From NCBI RefSeq assembly GCF_001425785.1, contig NZ_LMDI01000009.1, positions 1-64,000 of the forward strand: 64,000 nt of DNA. Reading direction: 5' to 3'. Position numbers and translations under genes: made by a program. This document shows, piece by piece, positions 49,075-60,108 of this stretch (position 1 is its first letter; each line of letters opens with the position of its first letter). The notes below the pieces were generated by a model. The model searched no databases and was not told the DNA's origin. It saw nothing but the letters and a program-made list of their open reading frames with translations. This DNA is from Rhizobacter sp. Root1221 (GTDB lineage: Bacteria > Pseudomonadota > Gammaproteobacteria > Burkholderiales > Burkholderiaceae_C).

Positions 49075-50745
49075 TCAGGCGGCCATCTCGCCGAAGTAGA
49101 AGCCGTGCCCGGGCAGCGTGAAGCGGTTGCCGGCGCGTCGGCCTTGTTGCGCCGGGTCCAGGTGGGTGGCCGTGGCCACGGTGGTGGCCACGTCGAGCGT
49201 GATGTCGACCGGGGTGGCGCCGAGGTTGAACACACACAGCAGTGTCTTCCCGCCGGCGCCCGCCTCGGGCGATCGCACCAGTGCCAGCACGGGTTCCGGC
49301 GCGTCGATGAAGCGGATGTCGCCGGTGAGCAGCGCGGGCTGGGTCTTGCGCCAGGCGAGCAGGCGGCGCATGAAGTTCAGCGGCGAGGCGGGGTCGGCCT
49401 CCAGCACGTCGACCGCACGGGCGCGGTGTTCGGCCGGCACCGGGAGCCACGGCGCCACGTCGAGGCCGTTGCTGAAGCCCCCGTGCGGCTGGTGCTGCGC
49501 CCAGGGCATCGGGGTGCGGCAGCCGTCGCGGCCCTTGAATTCGGGCCAGAACGTGATGCCGTACGGGTCCTGCAGCTTCTCGAACGGGATGTCGGCTTCC
49601 GTCAGGCCCAGCTCGTCGCCCTGCCACCAGCACACGCTGCCGCGCAACGACACGAGCATGGCCATCGCGACCTTGCTGTAGGCGAGGGGCGCGTCGGCGC
49701 CGCCCCAGCGGGTCTGCACGCGGGCCACGTCGTGGTTGCCGTAAGACCAGCTGGCCCAGCCGTCGTGCATCTGCGCCTCGAGCTCCTCCACCTCGCCGCG
49801 GATGTGGGCGGCCGAGTTGTCGGTGGTGAGCAGGTTGAAGCTGTACGCCATGTGGAGCCGGTCGCCGCCCTTGGTGTACTCGGCCATGACCTTCAGCGAA
49901 TCGTCGTCGCCGATCTCGCCCACGCTGGCCGCGCCGTACTCGTTGAGCAGCGCGCGGATGCGCTTGAGGTACGGCACGTTCTCGGGCTGGGTCTTGTCGT
50001 ACAGGTGGCGCTGCATGCCGTACGGGTTGCTTTCACCCACGCTGCGGGTGTCGCGTTTCTCGGCCGGCGGGTTGTTGCGCAGCTGGCGGTCGTGGAAGTG
50101 GAAGATGCAGGCGTCGAACCGGAAGCCGTCCACGCCCCGTTCGAGCCAGAAGCGGATGTCGGCGAGCACCTGGTCCTGCACTTCCGGGTTGTGGAAGTTC
50201 AGGTCGGGCTGGCTGGCCAGGAAGTTGTGCAGGTAGAACTGCCGGCGGCGGGCATCCCACTGCCAGGCGGAACCGCCGAACACGCTGAGCCAGTTGTTGG
50301 GCGGGGTGCCGTCGGGCTGCGGGTCGGCCCACACGTACCAGTCGGCCTTCGGGTTCGTGCGGCTCGTGCGGCTTTCGGTGAACCAGGCATGCTGGTCGGA
50401 CGTGTGCGACAGCACCTGGTCGATCATGATCTTCAGGCCGAGCACGTGGGCTTCGGTGATCAGGCGGTCCAGGTCGGCCAGCGTGCCGAACAGCGGGTCG
50501 ACGTCGCGGTAGTCGGCGATGTCGTAGCCGAAGTCCTTCATCGGGGAGCGGAAGAACGGCGAGATCCAGATGGCATCCACCCCGAGGCTCGCGATGTACG
50601 GCAGGCGGTCGATGATGCCGGGCAGGTCGCCCACGCCGTCGCCGTTGTGGTCGGCAAAGCTGCGCGGGTAGACCTGGTAGATCACGGCGCCACGCCACCA
50701 GGACGTGTCGGCAGGGATGGGTCGGGGGGATGCGGAAGTATTCAC
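49075..50745 (-). CDS. cytoplasmic alpha-glucosidase (GH13_23-like)
   Basis: A 556-residue exo-acting alpha-glucosidase releasing glucose from imported maltose and maltodextrins. YQVYPRSFADHNGDGVGDLPGI (segments), DQVLSHTSDQHAWF, nucleophile GFRFDAC near 211, acid/base SVGEIGDDDS near 276 and SYGNHD near 338 are visible. DQVLSHTSDQH and the GEIGDDDS form point to subfamily 23 rather than oligo-1,6-glucosidase. There is no signal peptide. The start is uncertain: GTG 50745 gives the usual N terminus but has only a weak ribosome site, and an in-frame ATG at 50796 adds 17 residues. It lies between lamB and malK. Confidence 0.9.
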   Translation of the reverse strand: MNTSASPRPIPADTSWWRGAVIYQVYPRSFADHNGDGVGDLPGIIDRLPYIASLGVDAIWISPFFRSPMKDFGYDIADYRDVDPLFGTLADLDRLITEAHVLGLKIMIDQVLSHTSDQHAWFTESRTSRTNPKADWYVWADPQPDGTPPNNWLSVFGGSAWQWDARRRQFYLHNFLASQPDLNFHNPEVQDQVLADIRFWLERGVDGFRFDACIFHFHDRQLRNNPPAEKRDTRSVGESNPYGMQRHLYDKTQPENVPYLKRIRALLNEYGAASVGEIGDDDSLKVMAEYTKGGDRLHMAYSFNLLTTDNSAAHIRGEVEELEAQMHDGWASWSYGNHDVARVQTRWGGADAPLAYSKVAMAMLVSLRGSVCWWQGDELGLTEADIPFEKLQDPYGITFWPEFKGRDGCRTPMPWAQHQPHGGFSNGLDVAPWLPVPAEHRARAVDVLEADPASPLNFMRRLLAWRKTQPALLTGDIRFIDAPEPVLALVRSPEAGAGGKTLLCVFNLGATPVDITLDVATTVATATHLDPAQQGRRAGNRFTLPGHGFYFGEMAA

Positions 50746-50970
50746 GGGACGAGGCTCGGCGTCGGGCAGTTCAATGGCAGGGCAAGAACAGGGCAAGAAC
50801 AGGGCTTCAAGGCCATGGGCACCACCGGGGTGATGGCCATGGCGCTGAAGGCAAGCCCACCGGCTCGTGGCCAGCGGACCTGCCGGAAACAGGTGCGCAT
50901 AGGGTCTCCGAAATGGCGGCGGGGTTCCTTGTGGGATTCCCTGCCAACCATTTGCGTCAACCCCGGTGGA
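50746..50970. repeat. lamB-alpha-glucosidase gap with an 11-bp tandem repeat
   Basis: A 225-base intercistronic gap. CAGGGCAAGAA is repeated 2.5 times at 50778-50805, 33 bases upstream of the GTG start of the alpha-glucosidase. No clear terminator with a T tract was seen, so readthrough from lamB is likely. Confidence 0.5.
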
Positions 50971-52700
<1,730 letters not shown>

Positions 52701-53672
52701 TTGAACCAGGAATCCACCTTCCCCCGGCTGCTCGGCGACATCGGCGGCACCAATGCCCGCTTCGCCTGGCAGGCTTCGCCCGGTGCCGCCCTGACCGACA
52801 TCGCGACGTACCCGGCGGCGGACTACGCCACCGTGCTCGACGCCATCCGCGAATACCTGCGCGCCCACGCCAAGCCCACGCCGCGCTGGTGTGCCATCGG
52901 CATCGCGAACCCGATCACCGGCGACCGGGTGCAGATGACGAACCACCACTGGTCGTTCTCGATCTCCGAAGTCCAGCGTGCGGTCGGGCTCGACCGCTTC
53001 CTGCTCATCAACGACTTCACCGCGCTGGCGCTGTCGTTGCCGGCGCTCGAGGCCGGCCAGCTGCGCCAGGTGGGCGGTGGGCAGGTGGTCGACGGTGGGC
53101 CGGTGGCGTTGGTGGGGCCGGGCACCGGCCTCGGGGTGTCGGGGCTGCTGCACACCGGAGGTGGGGTGAGCGTGCCCCTCAATGGCGAAGGGGGTCACGT
53201 CACGCTGGGTGGCACGAACGACCGCGAAGATGCCGTGATTGCATCGCTTCGTCGCCGTTTCGGGCATGCGTCCGCGGAGCGTGCGCTCTCCGGCCCGGGG
53301 CTCGTGAACCTGTACGAGGCGCTGTGCGAGCTGGACGGGGTGCTGGCAAAACCCATGACGGCAGCGGCACTCACCGCCGCATCGGTGGCCGGCAGCGACC
53401 CGCAGGCGGCCGAAACCGAGGCGCTTTTCTTCTCGTTCCTCGGCACGGTGGCCGGCAACCTGGCCCTGTCGCTCGGAGCGCGGGGTGGGGTTTACATCGG
53501 GGGGGGTATCGTGCCGCGCCTGGGTGACCGTATCCTTGCGTCCGCCTTCCGCAACCGTTTCGAGCAGAAGGGGCGTTTCCAGCCCTACCTGGCCTCGATC
53601 CCGGTGTTTGTCGTGTCGGCCGAGGTGTCCCCGGCGCTGATCGGGGCTGCCCGCGCCCTCGACGTTCTTTGA
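52701..53672 (+). CDS. glk: glucokinase (catalytically intact)
   Basis: A 323-residue kinase (E. coli Glk is 321) making glucose 6-phosphate from glucose and ATP. The start is TTG 52701 with AGAGGT 9 bases upstream; no ATG lies at a suitable place. LLGDIGGTNARF (phosphate loop, residues 11-22), LLINDFTALALSLP with catalytic Asp105, GPGTGLGVSG, EGGHVTL and SAERALSGPGL are all canonical. It is divergent from lamB and would handle glucose released by the alpha-glucosidase. It contrasts with the altered glucokinase domain at 39978-41870. Confidence 0.95.
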   Translation: MNQESTFPRLLGDIGGTNARFAWQASPGAALTDIATYPAADYATVLDAIREYLRAHAKPTPRWCAIGIANPITGDRVQMTNHHWSFSISEVQRAVGLDRFLLINDFTALALSLPALEAGQLRQVGGGQVVDGGPVALVGPGTGLGVSGLLHTGGGVSVPLNGEGGHVTLGGTNDREDAVIASLRRRFGHASAERALSGPGLVNLYEALCELDGVLAKPMTAAALTAASVAGSDPQAAETEALFFSFLGTVAGNLALSLGARGGVYIGGGIVPRLGDRILASAFRNRFEQKGRFQPYLASIPVFVVSAEVSPALIGAARALDVL

Positions 53673-53703
53673 TGTACCGCTCGTCTTTCCTGGAGACCGA
53701 CAG

Positions 53704-54573
53704 ATGTTCAACCTGACTGCACTCAGCCGAGGCACCGCTGGCGTCGTGATGGGCCTGGCCCTGGCCATGCCCGTGTTCGCCCAAAAGCCGCTCGACTTCG
53801 TGCTGGGCGGCATGCCGCCGAAAGAATCCGCTGGCGAAAAGCTCGTGTTCCGCATCAACGAACTGAGCGCCATCCAGCTTGTGCCGCGCGAAGGTGGCGT
53901 GCCCAACCAGCACCCCCGCGTCGTGGAACCGGAGGTGATCCGCCAGCAGCTGTCGGCCCTGCGCCTCACGCCGCCAAAGGGGGCGGTGGAGCCGCTGTTC
54001 GGGGAAGCCGAATCGGCCGACCTGGCCGAACCCATCGCCCGTGCGCTGGCCGCCGCGAAGCCCGACCAGGACTTGCTGCTGCTCTCCACGTCGCGCCGCG
54101 ACGGTTCGTACTTTTCGCCACCGGTGGGGCTCACGGCGCGCCTGTTCGTGGCCAACGACCGCCTCAACGTGATCGTGCACGACGCCCGCAACGAGTACTA
54201 CAGCCGCTGGCGCGGCACCAGCATCCGCCCCGATTTCACGTTCGGCTCGCGCACCGCGGCGAGCAAGACGAACCTGCTCGCGCAGGCCGGTGTGTTGCAG
54301 CGTCCGGACTGGGCGGCCCTGCCGCTCGTGCCGCTGGCGGCCGACCCGGCCAAGCCGGCGGTGGCGCCGGCACCGGTGGTGGTGCAGGTGGCCCCGTACG
54401 TTGCGCCCGCGGCGGCCCCTGCGGCGGTGGCGCCTGCGCCTGCCGCTGCGCCGGCCGTTGCGCCCTCCGAGGCCGAGAACCGGTTGCGCACGCTCAAGCG
54501 GCTGCGTGACGGCGGGTTGATCTCGGAAGAGGAGTTTCAGCAGAAACGGGCCGAGGTGCTGAAGGCGCTCTGA
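53704..54573 (+). CDS. secreted protein with C-terminal SHOCT domain
   Basis: A 289-residue protein with a signal peptide cleaved near MPVFAQK. A middle region of mixed alpha/beta (residues 30-210, e.g. RDGSYFSPPVGLTARLFVANDRLNVIVHDARNEYY by segments) has no family I recognise. A Pro/Ala/Val-rich linker (about 212-255) leads to a 30-residue SHOCT domain, LRTLKRLRDGGLISEEEFQQ, typical of short C-terminal oligomerisation modules. It starts 31 bases after the glucokinase stop on the same strand and may be cotranscribed. Function unknown. Confidence 0.78.
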   Translation: MFNLTALSRGTAGVVMGLALAMPVFAQKPLDFVLGGMPPKESAGEKLVFRINELSAIQLVPREGGVPNQHPRVVEPEVIRQQLSALRLTPPKGAVEPLFGEAESADLAEPIARALAAAKPDQDLLLLSTSRRDGSYFSPPVGLTARLFVANDRLNVIVHDARNEYYSRWRGTSIRPDFTFGSRTAASKTNLLAQAGVLQRPDWAALPLVPLAADPAKPAVAPAPVVVQVAPYVAPAAAPAAVAPAPAAAPAVAPSEAENRLRTLKRLRDGGLISEEEFQQKRAEVLKAL

Positions 54574-54701
54574 CGCTGGGCCTTTTGGCTCGCAACGCAG
54601 TCACCCCGGCCACCCGCCGGGGCCGGGTGGCTGCGTGCAGCGCTTGTTCCCTGGCGAGGCCGCGCCGGGTCTCGTCCCGGCAGCCGACCCGCAGGTGCTC
54701 G

Positions 54702-55436
54702 TTACTTGCGAGGCTCCGATGCCTGTCCCGGTGACTGCGCAAGCGACAGCCAGCGGTCGAGTGTCTGCGGGTTGGCCATCAGCGCCTCGCTGTCGCCCCG
54801 GTGCACCACCGCGCCTCGGTCGAGTACCACCGCGAACTGCGTGATCGGCAGGATCATGCGCGGGTTCTGCTCGACGATGATCGCGCTCATGCCCTCGTCG
54901 CGCACCACCCGCGCGATCGAGCGCAGCAGCTCCTCGACGATGATCGGCGCGAGGCCCTCGAGCGGCTCGTCCAGCAGCAGCAGCTTCGGGTTCAGCACCA
55001 GCGCACGCGCCACGGCGAGCATCTGCTGCTCGCCGCCCGAGAGCTGGTTGCCCATGTTGGCCTGGCGCTCCGCCAGGCGCGGGAACATCTCGTAGGCGCG
55101 CGCCACCGTCCATGGTCCGGGCCGCGCGACCGCTGTCAGGTTCTCGTGCACCGTCAACGACTTGAAGATGTTGCGCTCCTGCGGCACCCAGCCGATGCCA
55201 GCCGCGGCGCGTTTGTACGATGGCAGCGTGCTGATGTCCTGGCCGTCCAGCACGATGCGGCCCGCATGCCGGCGCGTCTCGCCAACCAGCGTGTTCAGCA
55301 GCGTTGTCTTGCCGGTCCCGTTGCGGCCGAGGAGCGCGAGCGATCGGCCTTTCTCCAGCACGAGGTCGATGCCTTGGACGACCACGGCCTCGCCGTAACC
55401 CGACTTCAAACCCTCGACGCGCAGCAGCTCAGCCAT
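54702..55436 (-). CDS. livF: branched-chain amino acid ABC transporter ATPase LivF (system 2)
   Basis: A 244-residue ATPase with normal Walker A GRNGTGKTT, signature LSGGEQQMLAVARALV, Walker B LLLLDEPLEGLAP and IVEQN. It has a Ser/Glu-rich C-terminal tail. It is the last gene of the second Liv operon and overlaps livG by 8 bases. Unlike the LivF at 20850 its Walker Lys is present. Confidence 0.93.
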   Translation of the reverse strand: MAELLRVEGLKSGYGEAVVVQGIDLVLEKGRSLALLGRNGTGKTTLLNTLVGETRRHAGRIVLDGQDISTLPSYKRAAAGIGWVPQERNIFKSLTVHENLTAVARPGPWTVARAYEMFPRLAERQANMGNQLSGGEQQMLAVARALVLNPKLLLLDEPLEGLAPIIVEELLRSIARVVRDEGMSAIIVEQNPRMILPITQFAVVLDRGAVVHRGDSEALMANPQTLDRWLSLAQSPGQASEPRK

Positions 55437-56181
55437 GTTGGCTCTCTCCGAGGTACACGGACTTCACGCGCGGGTCGGTCGAGATGCTCTTGACGTCACC
55501 TTCGGCGAACAGCGCGCCATCGACCAGCACCGAGACCGTCCGCGCGAAGTTGAAGACCAGGTCCATGTCGTGTTCGATCAGCAGCACGGTCACGTCAGCC
55601 GGAAGCGCGTTGACGATGTCGAAGATCGCCTGCCGCTCGCCCTCGGGCACGCCAGCGACCGGCTCGTCCAGCAGCAGCACGCTCGGCTGGCAGGCCAGGG
55701 CGGTCGCGATCTCGAGTTGGCGCCGCTTGCCGTAGGAGAGGTATGCCACCTTCTGGTCCATCACGTCGTCGAGATTGAACTGCCGGAGCAACGATTCGCA
55801 TCGTTCGGCCACCCTTGCATCGCGCCCGAGCGGTTGCCAGAGCCGCTGGCTGATACCGATCTGGTTGGAGACCGTCATGGCCAGCGACTGAAGCGGTGTC
55901 ATCTCGGCGAAGAGTTGGTTGATCTGGAAGGTGCGGACGATGCCACGCCGGACACGCCGGTGCGAGGGCAGCCGCGTGATGTCCTCGCCGTTGAGAATCA
56001 CCGTGCCAGAGGTCGGCTCGAGCACGCCGGTGAGCAGGTTGATCAGCGTCGTCTTGCCGGCGCCGTTGGGGCCGATCAGCGCCTGGCGTGCGCCCTTCTC
56101 GATCTTGAGGGAGACGTCGTTGGTCGCTGCGAAGCCACCGAAGCGCTTGACGAGGTTCCTGGTTTCCAGAACGACGGTCAT
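55429..56181 (-). CDS. livG: branched-chain amino acid ABC transporter ATPase LivG (system 2)
   Basis: A 250-residue ATPase: GPNGAGKTT, RTFQINQLFAEMTPLQSL, signature LSYGKRRQLEIATALA, Walker B VLLLDEPVAGVPEGER and LIEHDMD. The start at 56181 overlaps the livM stop by four bases, so it is translationally coupled. A longer open frame upstream is inside livM and was discarded. Confidence 0.92.
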   Translation of the reverse strand: MTVVLETRNLVKRFGGFAATNDVSLKIEKGARQALIGPNGAGKTTLINLLTGVLEPTSGTVILNGEDITRLPSHRRVRRGIVRTFQINQLFAEMTPLQSLAMTVSNQIGISQRLWQPLGRDARVAERCESLLRQFNLDDVMDQKVAYLSYGKRRQLEIATALACQPSVLLLDEPVAGVPEGERQAIFDIVNALPADVTVLLIEHDMDLVFNFARTVSVLVDGALFAEGDVKSISTDPRVKSVYLGESQHG

Positions 56182-57155
56182 GACTTCTTCCACCACGTCC
56201 ACGGTTTGAAGAGGCGGTCGCGCCCGACCATGACCAGCACGACGAGGAACAGGCCCAGCCAGAAGGTCCAGTACTGCGGCGTCCAGGCCGACAGCAGGTC
56301 GTGCATCAGCTTGAGGGCAATCGCGCCAAGCACGCCGCCCCACAGCCAGCCGGTGCCGCCGATCACGACGACCAGCAGCACGTCGGCGCTGCGATGGAAA
56401 TCGAGTCCGTCGAGCGAGGCGAAACCGGTCGTCTGCGCGAGCGCCGCGCCGGCCGCGCCGGCCATCGCGGCCGAGATCGTGTAGATCACACCCAGCCGCA
56501 GGTCGACGTTCAGGCCGATCGCCGCGGCGCGCAGGCGGTTGTCGCGGATGGCTCGCAGTGACCACCCGAACGGCGAGGCGACGATGCGGCGCGCGACAAG
56601 CAGGCCGACGACGAGCAGCACAAGGGAATACGCATAGGCTGTGCGGCCGTAGAGGTCGAACTCGAACCGGCCGAGCAATGGGCCGATCGTCACACCCTGC
56701 AAGCCGTCGGCGCCGCCGGTGAACTCGAGCTTGTTGGCGAGCTCGAACAAGATCGCCGCGACGCCCAGCGTGATCATCAGCCGCGCCAGGTCGGAGCCGC
56801 GCATCACCAGCACGCTGCTGACCGCGCCGAGCAACGCGGCGGCGGCGATGGCGACACCCAGGCCCACGAGAGGATCCGGCATCACGTGCTTCGCGAACAG
56901 CGCCGCGACGTAGGCGCCTGTGCCGAAGAAGGCCGCGTGCCCGAGCGAGATGACCCCGGCATAGCCGAGGATCAGGTCGAGCGACAGCGCGAACAACGCG
57001 AGTATCGCGATCTCGTTGGCGAGCAGGGCGTGTTCACCGACGAAGAACCAGGAGACCGACAGTGCGGCCAGAAGGACCAACTCCCATGGTTTCCAACGCG
57101 AGGTGGCGTTGAGCGAGGCGAGGGTGGTGCCGAGGTCTGCGTGTGTGGCGCTCAT
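56178..57155 (-). CDS. livM: branched-chain amino acid ABC transporter permease LivM (system 2)
   Basis: A 325-residue permease with LILGYAGVISLGHAAFFGTGAYVA, FTGGADGLQGVTIGPLLG, AIRDNRLRAAAIGLNV and about nine hydrophobic helices. The start at 57155 overlaps the livH stop by four bases. Its C terminus ends WKKS. It is clearly paralogous to, but not closely identical with, the LivM at 17621. Confidence 0.92.
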   Translation of the reverse strand: MSATHADLGTTLASLNATSRWKPWELVLLAALSVSWFFVGEHALLANEIAILALFALSLDLILGYAGVISLGHAAFFGTGAYVAALFAKHVMPDPLVGLGVAIAAAALLGAVSSVLVMRGSDLARLMITLGVAAILFELANKLEFTGGADGLQGVTIGPLLGRFEFDLYGRTAYAYSLVLLVVGLLVARRIVASPFGWSLRAIRDNRLRAAAIGLNVDLRLGVIYTISAAMAGAAGAALAQTTGFASLDGLDFHRSADVLLVVVIGGTGWLWGGVLGAIALKLMHDLLSAWTPQYWTFWLGLFLVVLVMVGRDRLFKPWTWWKKS

Positions 57156-58012
57156 CGCGTTGTCCCCCGGCCGACCAGCCCCTGCGGGCGCCAGAACAGG
57201 ATGGCCACCATCAGCAGGTAGACGATGAAGGCGCCGAGCTTCGGGACGTAGTACTTGCCGAACACATCCGCGATGCCCAGCAGCAACGCGGCAAGCAGCG
57301 GCCCGGTGAGGGTGGTGGTTCCGCCGACCGAGACGACGATCAGGAAATAGATCATGAACTTGAGCGGGAAGCTGGGGTCCAGCCCCACCATTTCGGCACC
57401 CAGCGCGCCGCCCAGCCCGGCCAGGCCGGAACCGACCGCGAAGGTCACGCTGAACATGGCACTCACGTTGATGCCCAGGCCGCGTGCGACACGCTGGTCG
57501 TCCACCGCCGCACGCAACCGGCTGCCGAAGCGCGTTCGCGCCAGTGTCCGCTGCAGAAGCGCCGTCAGTGCCAGGCAGACGACCACGATGAAGAGCCGGT
57601 ATCTTCCGATGCCGACGCCACCGATGTCGTAGCGGCCCTGCAGCCAGGCCGGCAGCTTGATGATCTGCTGCTGCGAGCCGATGCCGTAGTCGACCGCTGC
57701 GACCGCCATGAAGACCAGGCCGATCGACAGCAGGACATGATCGAGATGCGGCCGCTTGTAGAGTGGGCGATAGAGCGTGGCTTCGGCCAAGCCGCCGATC
57801 ACCGCAGGCACCAGGAACGCGAGTGGCAGCGTCCACAGGAAGGGCACGCCGGCGCGGTCCATCAGCAGTACCGTCACGTAGCCTCCGGCCATCGCGAACG
57901 CACCGTGCGCGAGGTTCACGAAGTTCATCAACCCGAGCGTCACGGCAAGCCCGATGGCGAGCACGAAAAGCAGCATGCCGTAGGCGATGCCGTCGAAAAG
58001 CAAGGTCAGCAT
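57152..58012 (-). CDS. livH: branched-chain amino acid ABC transporter permease LivH (system 2)
   Basis: A 286-residue permease with LFDGIAYGMLLFVLAIGLAVTLGLMNFVNLAHGAFAMAGGY (segments), GLGINVSAMFSVTFAVGSGLAGLGGALG and the end FWRPQGLVGRGTTR. It lies 27 bases after the binding-protein gene, second in the operon. Confidence 0.92.
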   Translation of the reverse strand: MLTLLFDGIAYGMLLFVLAIGLAVTLGLMNFVNLAHGAFAMAGGYVTVLLMDRAGVPFLWTLPLAFLVPAVIGGLAEATLYRPLYKRPHLDHVLLSIGLVFMAVAAVDYGIGSQQQIIKLPAWLQGRYDIGGVGIGRYRLFIVVVCLALTALLQRTLARTRFGSRLRAAVDDQRVARGLGINVSAMFSVTFAVGSGLAGLGGALGAEMVGLDPSFPLKFMIYFLIVVSVGGTTTLTGPLLAALLLGIADVFGKYYVPKLGAFIVYLLMVAILFWRPQGLVGRGTTR

Positions 58013-58039
58013 GTTTGATGGACGCGCAGGGGCGTCGAC

Positions 58040-59221
58040 CTATTTGGTCTTGCCGGGGTCCTTGACGGCTTTCTGCACATCAAACTCGACGTTGTGCAGT
58101 TCGCCACCGACCCTCTCGACTTTTCGGATGTAGACGTCCTGCACGATGTCGCGGGTCTGGCCGTCGATCAGCACCGGGCCGCGCGGGCTCTCGAAGAGCT
58201 GCCCCTTCATCCCGGCGAGAAGCGCTTCGCCGCCTTGACCCTTGCTCGCCTTCAGGCCCTCGACGATCACGCGGATGCCGTCGTAGCCGCCCACGCTCAT
58301 GAAGTTCGGCCGCATGCCGTTGTTGGCCTTCTTGAAGGCTTCCACGAACTTCTGGTTTGCCGCGGACTTGTGGTTGGCCGAGTAGTGGTGCGAGGTGACG
58401 ACGCCGAGCGCAACGTCGCCCATGTCGTTGAGCTGGTCGTCGTCGGTGACGTCGCCGGTGGCGATCAGGCGGATGCCGGCCTTGTCGAGACCGCGCTCCG
58501 CGAACTGCTTCATGAACAGCGCGCCCTGGCCCGAGGGCAGGAAGACGAACAGCGCCTCGGGCGCGGCGTCTCGCACCTTCTGCAGCACGGGCGCGAAGTC
58601 AGGCGCGCGCAGTGGCGTGCGCAGCTTGTCGATGACCTGGCCGCCGTTCAGCACCATGCGGTTGGCGAAGTATTTCTCGGCGTCGATGCCGGGCCCGTAG
58701 TCGCTCACGAGCGTGACGACCTTCTTGATGTTGTTCTTGGCCGCCCATTCAGCGATCGAGACCGAAACCTGAGGCAGCGTGAAACTGGTCCGGATCACGA
58801 ACGGCGAGGCCTCGGTGATCGCCGAGGTGGCAGCGGCCATCACGACCATGGGGGTCTTCGACTGGGTTGCGATCGGCGCGGTGGCCATCGCCGACGGCGT
58901 GATGCCGAACCCTGCCAGCGCGACGACCTTGTCGTTGACGACCAATTCCTGAGCGAGGCGGCGCGTCGTGTCCGGTGTGCCAGCGTCGTCCTTGACGATC
59001 ACCTCGACCTTGCGGCCGTTGATCGTCGGGTGGTTCTGCGCCATGTAGAGTTTGACGGCCGCATCGATCTGGCGGCCGGTGGAGGATTGCTGGCCCGTCA
59101 TCGGCAGGATCAGGCCGATCTTCAGTGGATCGGTATCGGCGGCAACCGCGTGCCCGCCCAGTCCAAGGCCAAGCGTCAGGGTCACGGCACAGAGGTGGTG
59201 CGAGAGGCTGCGGTAGTGCAT
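58040..59221 (-). CDS. livK: Liv-type ABC substrate-binding protein (system 2)
   Basis: A 393-residue periplasmic binding protein. ATG 59221 opens a signal peptide cleaved near GHAVAADT. The mature part has LKIGLILPMTGQQSSTGRQIDAAVKLY, VEVIVKDDAGTPDTTRRLAQELV and VVTLVSDYGPGIDAEKYF. It is the first gene of the second Liv operon. The ligand is not determined; similar proteins often bind amino acids or aromatic acids. Confidence 0.9.
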   Translation of the reverse strand: MHYRSLSHHLCAVTLTLGLGLGGHAVAADTDPLKIGLILPMTGQQSSTGRQIDAAVKLYMAQNHPTINGRKVEVIVKDDAGTPDTTRRLAQELVVNDKVVALAGFGITPSAMATAPIATQSKTPMVVMAAATSAITEASPFVIRTSFTLPQVSVSIAEWAAKNNIKKVVTLVSDYGPGIDAEKYFANRMVLNGGQVIDKLRTPLRAPDFAPVLQKVRDAAPEALFVFLPSGQGALFMKQFAERGLDKAGIRLIATGDVTDDDQLNDMGDVALGVVTSHHYSANHKSAANQKFVEAFKKANNGMRPNFMSVGGYDGIRVIVEGLKASKGQGGEALLAGMKGQLFESPRGPVLIDGQTRDIVQDVYIRKVERVGGELHNVEFDVQKAVKDPGKTK

Positions 59222-59598
59222 GAAGTTGTGTCCAGGAAGATGGAGGGGATCCGGGCCGAGACAGGCGGATGTGGGGTCCGCCGATGCTATCGGAATTGCG
59301 GCGTGCGGCGCCCGGGTGCGGGGCGGTATGCAACCACCTCGCGCGCGGCCAGGTGCGAGGCCGCGGTGGCCGAGATGCCGGTCGGCCACGAGGGAGGCGG
59401 CAGGCACGCGGCCCCGCGCGACGCGCCGAACGATGCAGATCAGAAGTAGGTGGCGCCGGCGCGCGTGGTCACGACTTGGGCAGCGGCGCCGCTGCGGCTG
59501 GCTTCGACCTGCCCGAGGCCGTAGTTGACCTCGACGATGCAGCGGCCGGGCCGATCGCGCAGGCCAGCGCGGTTGTTGCAAACGTCGTGGGCCCTTGT
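59222..59598. other. gap upstream of livK2, with a coding-like C-terminal remnant
   Basis: 377 bases. The livK promoter should lie near 59222-59300. In 59440-59598 the minus strand reads an open stretch ending VVTTRAGATYF then TGA, in the same frame as and directly after the DUF1993 stop. Its composition (CIVEVNYGLGQVEASRSG) looks protein-like, so it may be debris of a lost gene or a former C-terminal extension. No start codon or family was identified. Confidence 0.25.
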
Positions 59599-60108
59599 TC
59601 AATACGTGCCGATGTAGTCCTTCTTGCCCACCTCGACGCCGTTGTGGCGCAGGATTGAATAAGCGGTAGTCACGTGGAAGAAGAAGTGCGGCAGTCCGTA
59701 GTTCAGCAGGTACGAATGGCCGCTGAAGCGCTTCTCTTTCGGCGTGCCGGCCTGAGTCACGATTTCGCGCGTGTCGCTGCCCTGGAACTGTTGCGGCGTC
59801 AGGCTGTTGACGAAGGCGAGCGTCTTCGCGATACGTGCCTGCAGGTCGACGATCGTCAGCTCCGTGTCCTCGAAGCTTGGCACCTCCACACCGGCCAGCC
59901 GCGCCGACACGCTTTTCGCAAAATCGCAGGCAACCTGAACTTGGCGCAGCAAGGGGAACATGTCTGGGAAGAGACGTGCTTGCAGCAGCGCGTTCGGTTC
60001 GATCTTCTTGGCAACAGCGTGCGCATCGGCTTTCGCCAGCACGCTGTTCAAGCCGCCGAGCATTTGATTGAAAACGGAGGTCGAGGTGATGTGTAGCGAG
60101 GAGGTCAT
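59599..60108 (-). CDS. DUF1993 family protein
   Basis: A 169-residue soluble protein of the DUF1993 family (DinB-like helical fold by family description). It has SVFNQMLGGLNSVLAKADAHA, LFPDMFPLLRQVQVACDFAKSV, FVNSLTPQQFQG, and the His-rich end GLPHFFFHVTTAYSILRHNGVEVGKKDYIG (segments). Length matches the usual 165-175 residues. Function is unknown. The start at 60108 is preceded by AAGCACGC, a weak ribosome site. It is the last gene before the plant-polysaccharide genes. Confidence 0.85.
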   Translation of the reverse strand: MTSSLHITSTSVFNQMLGGLNSVLAKADAHAVAKKIEPNALLQARLFPDMFPLLRQVQVACDFAKSVSARLAGVEVPSFEDTELTIVDLQARIAKTLAFVNSLTPQQFQGSDTREIVTQAGTPKEKRFSGHSYLLNYGLPHFFFHVTTAYSILRHNGVEVGKKDYIGTY

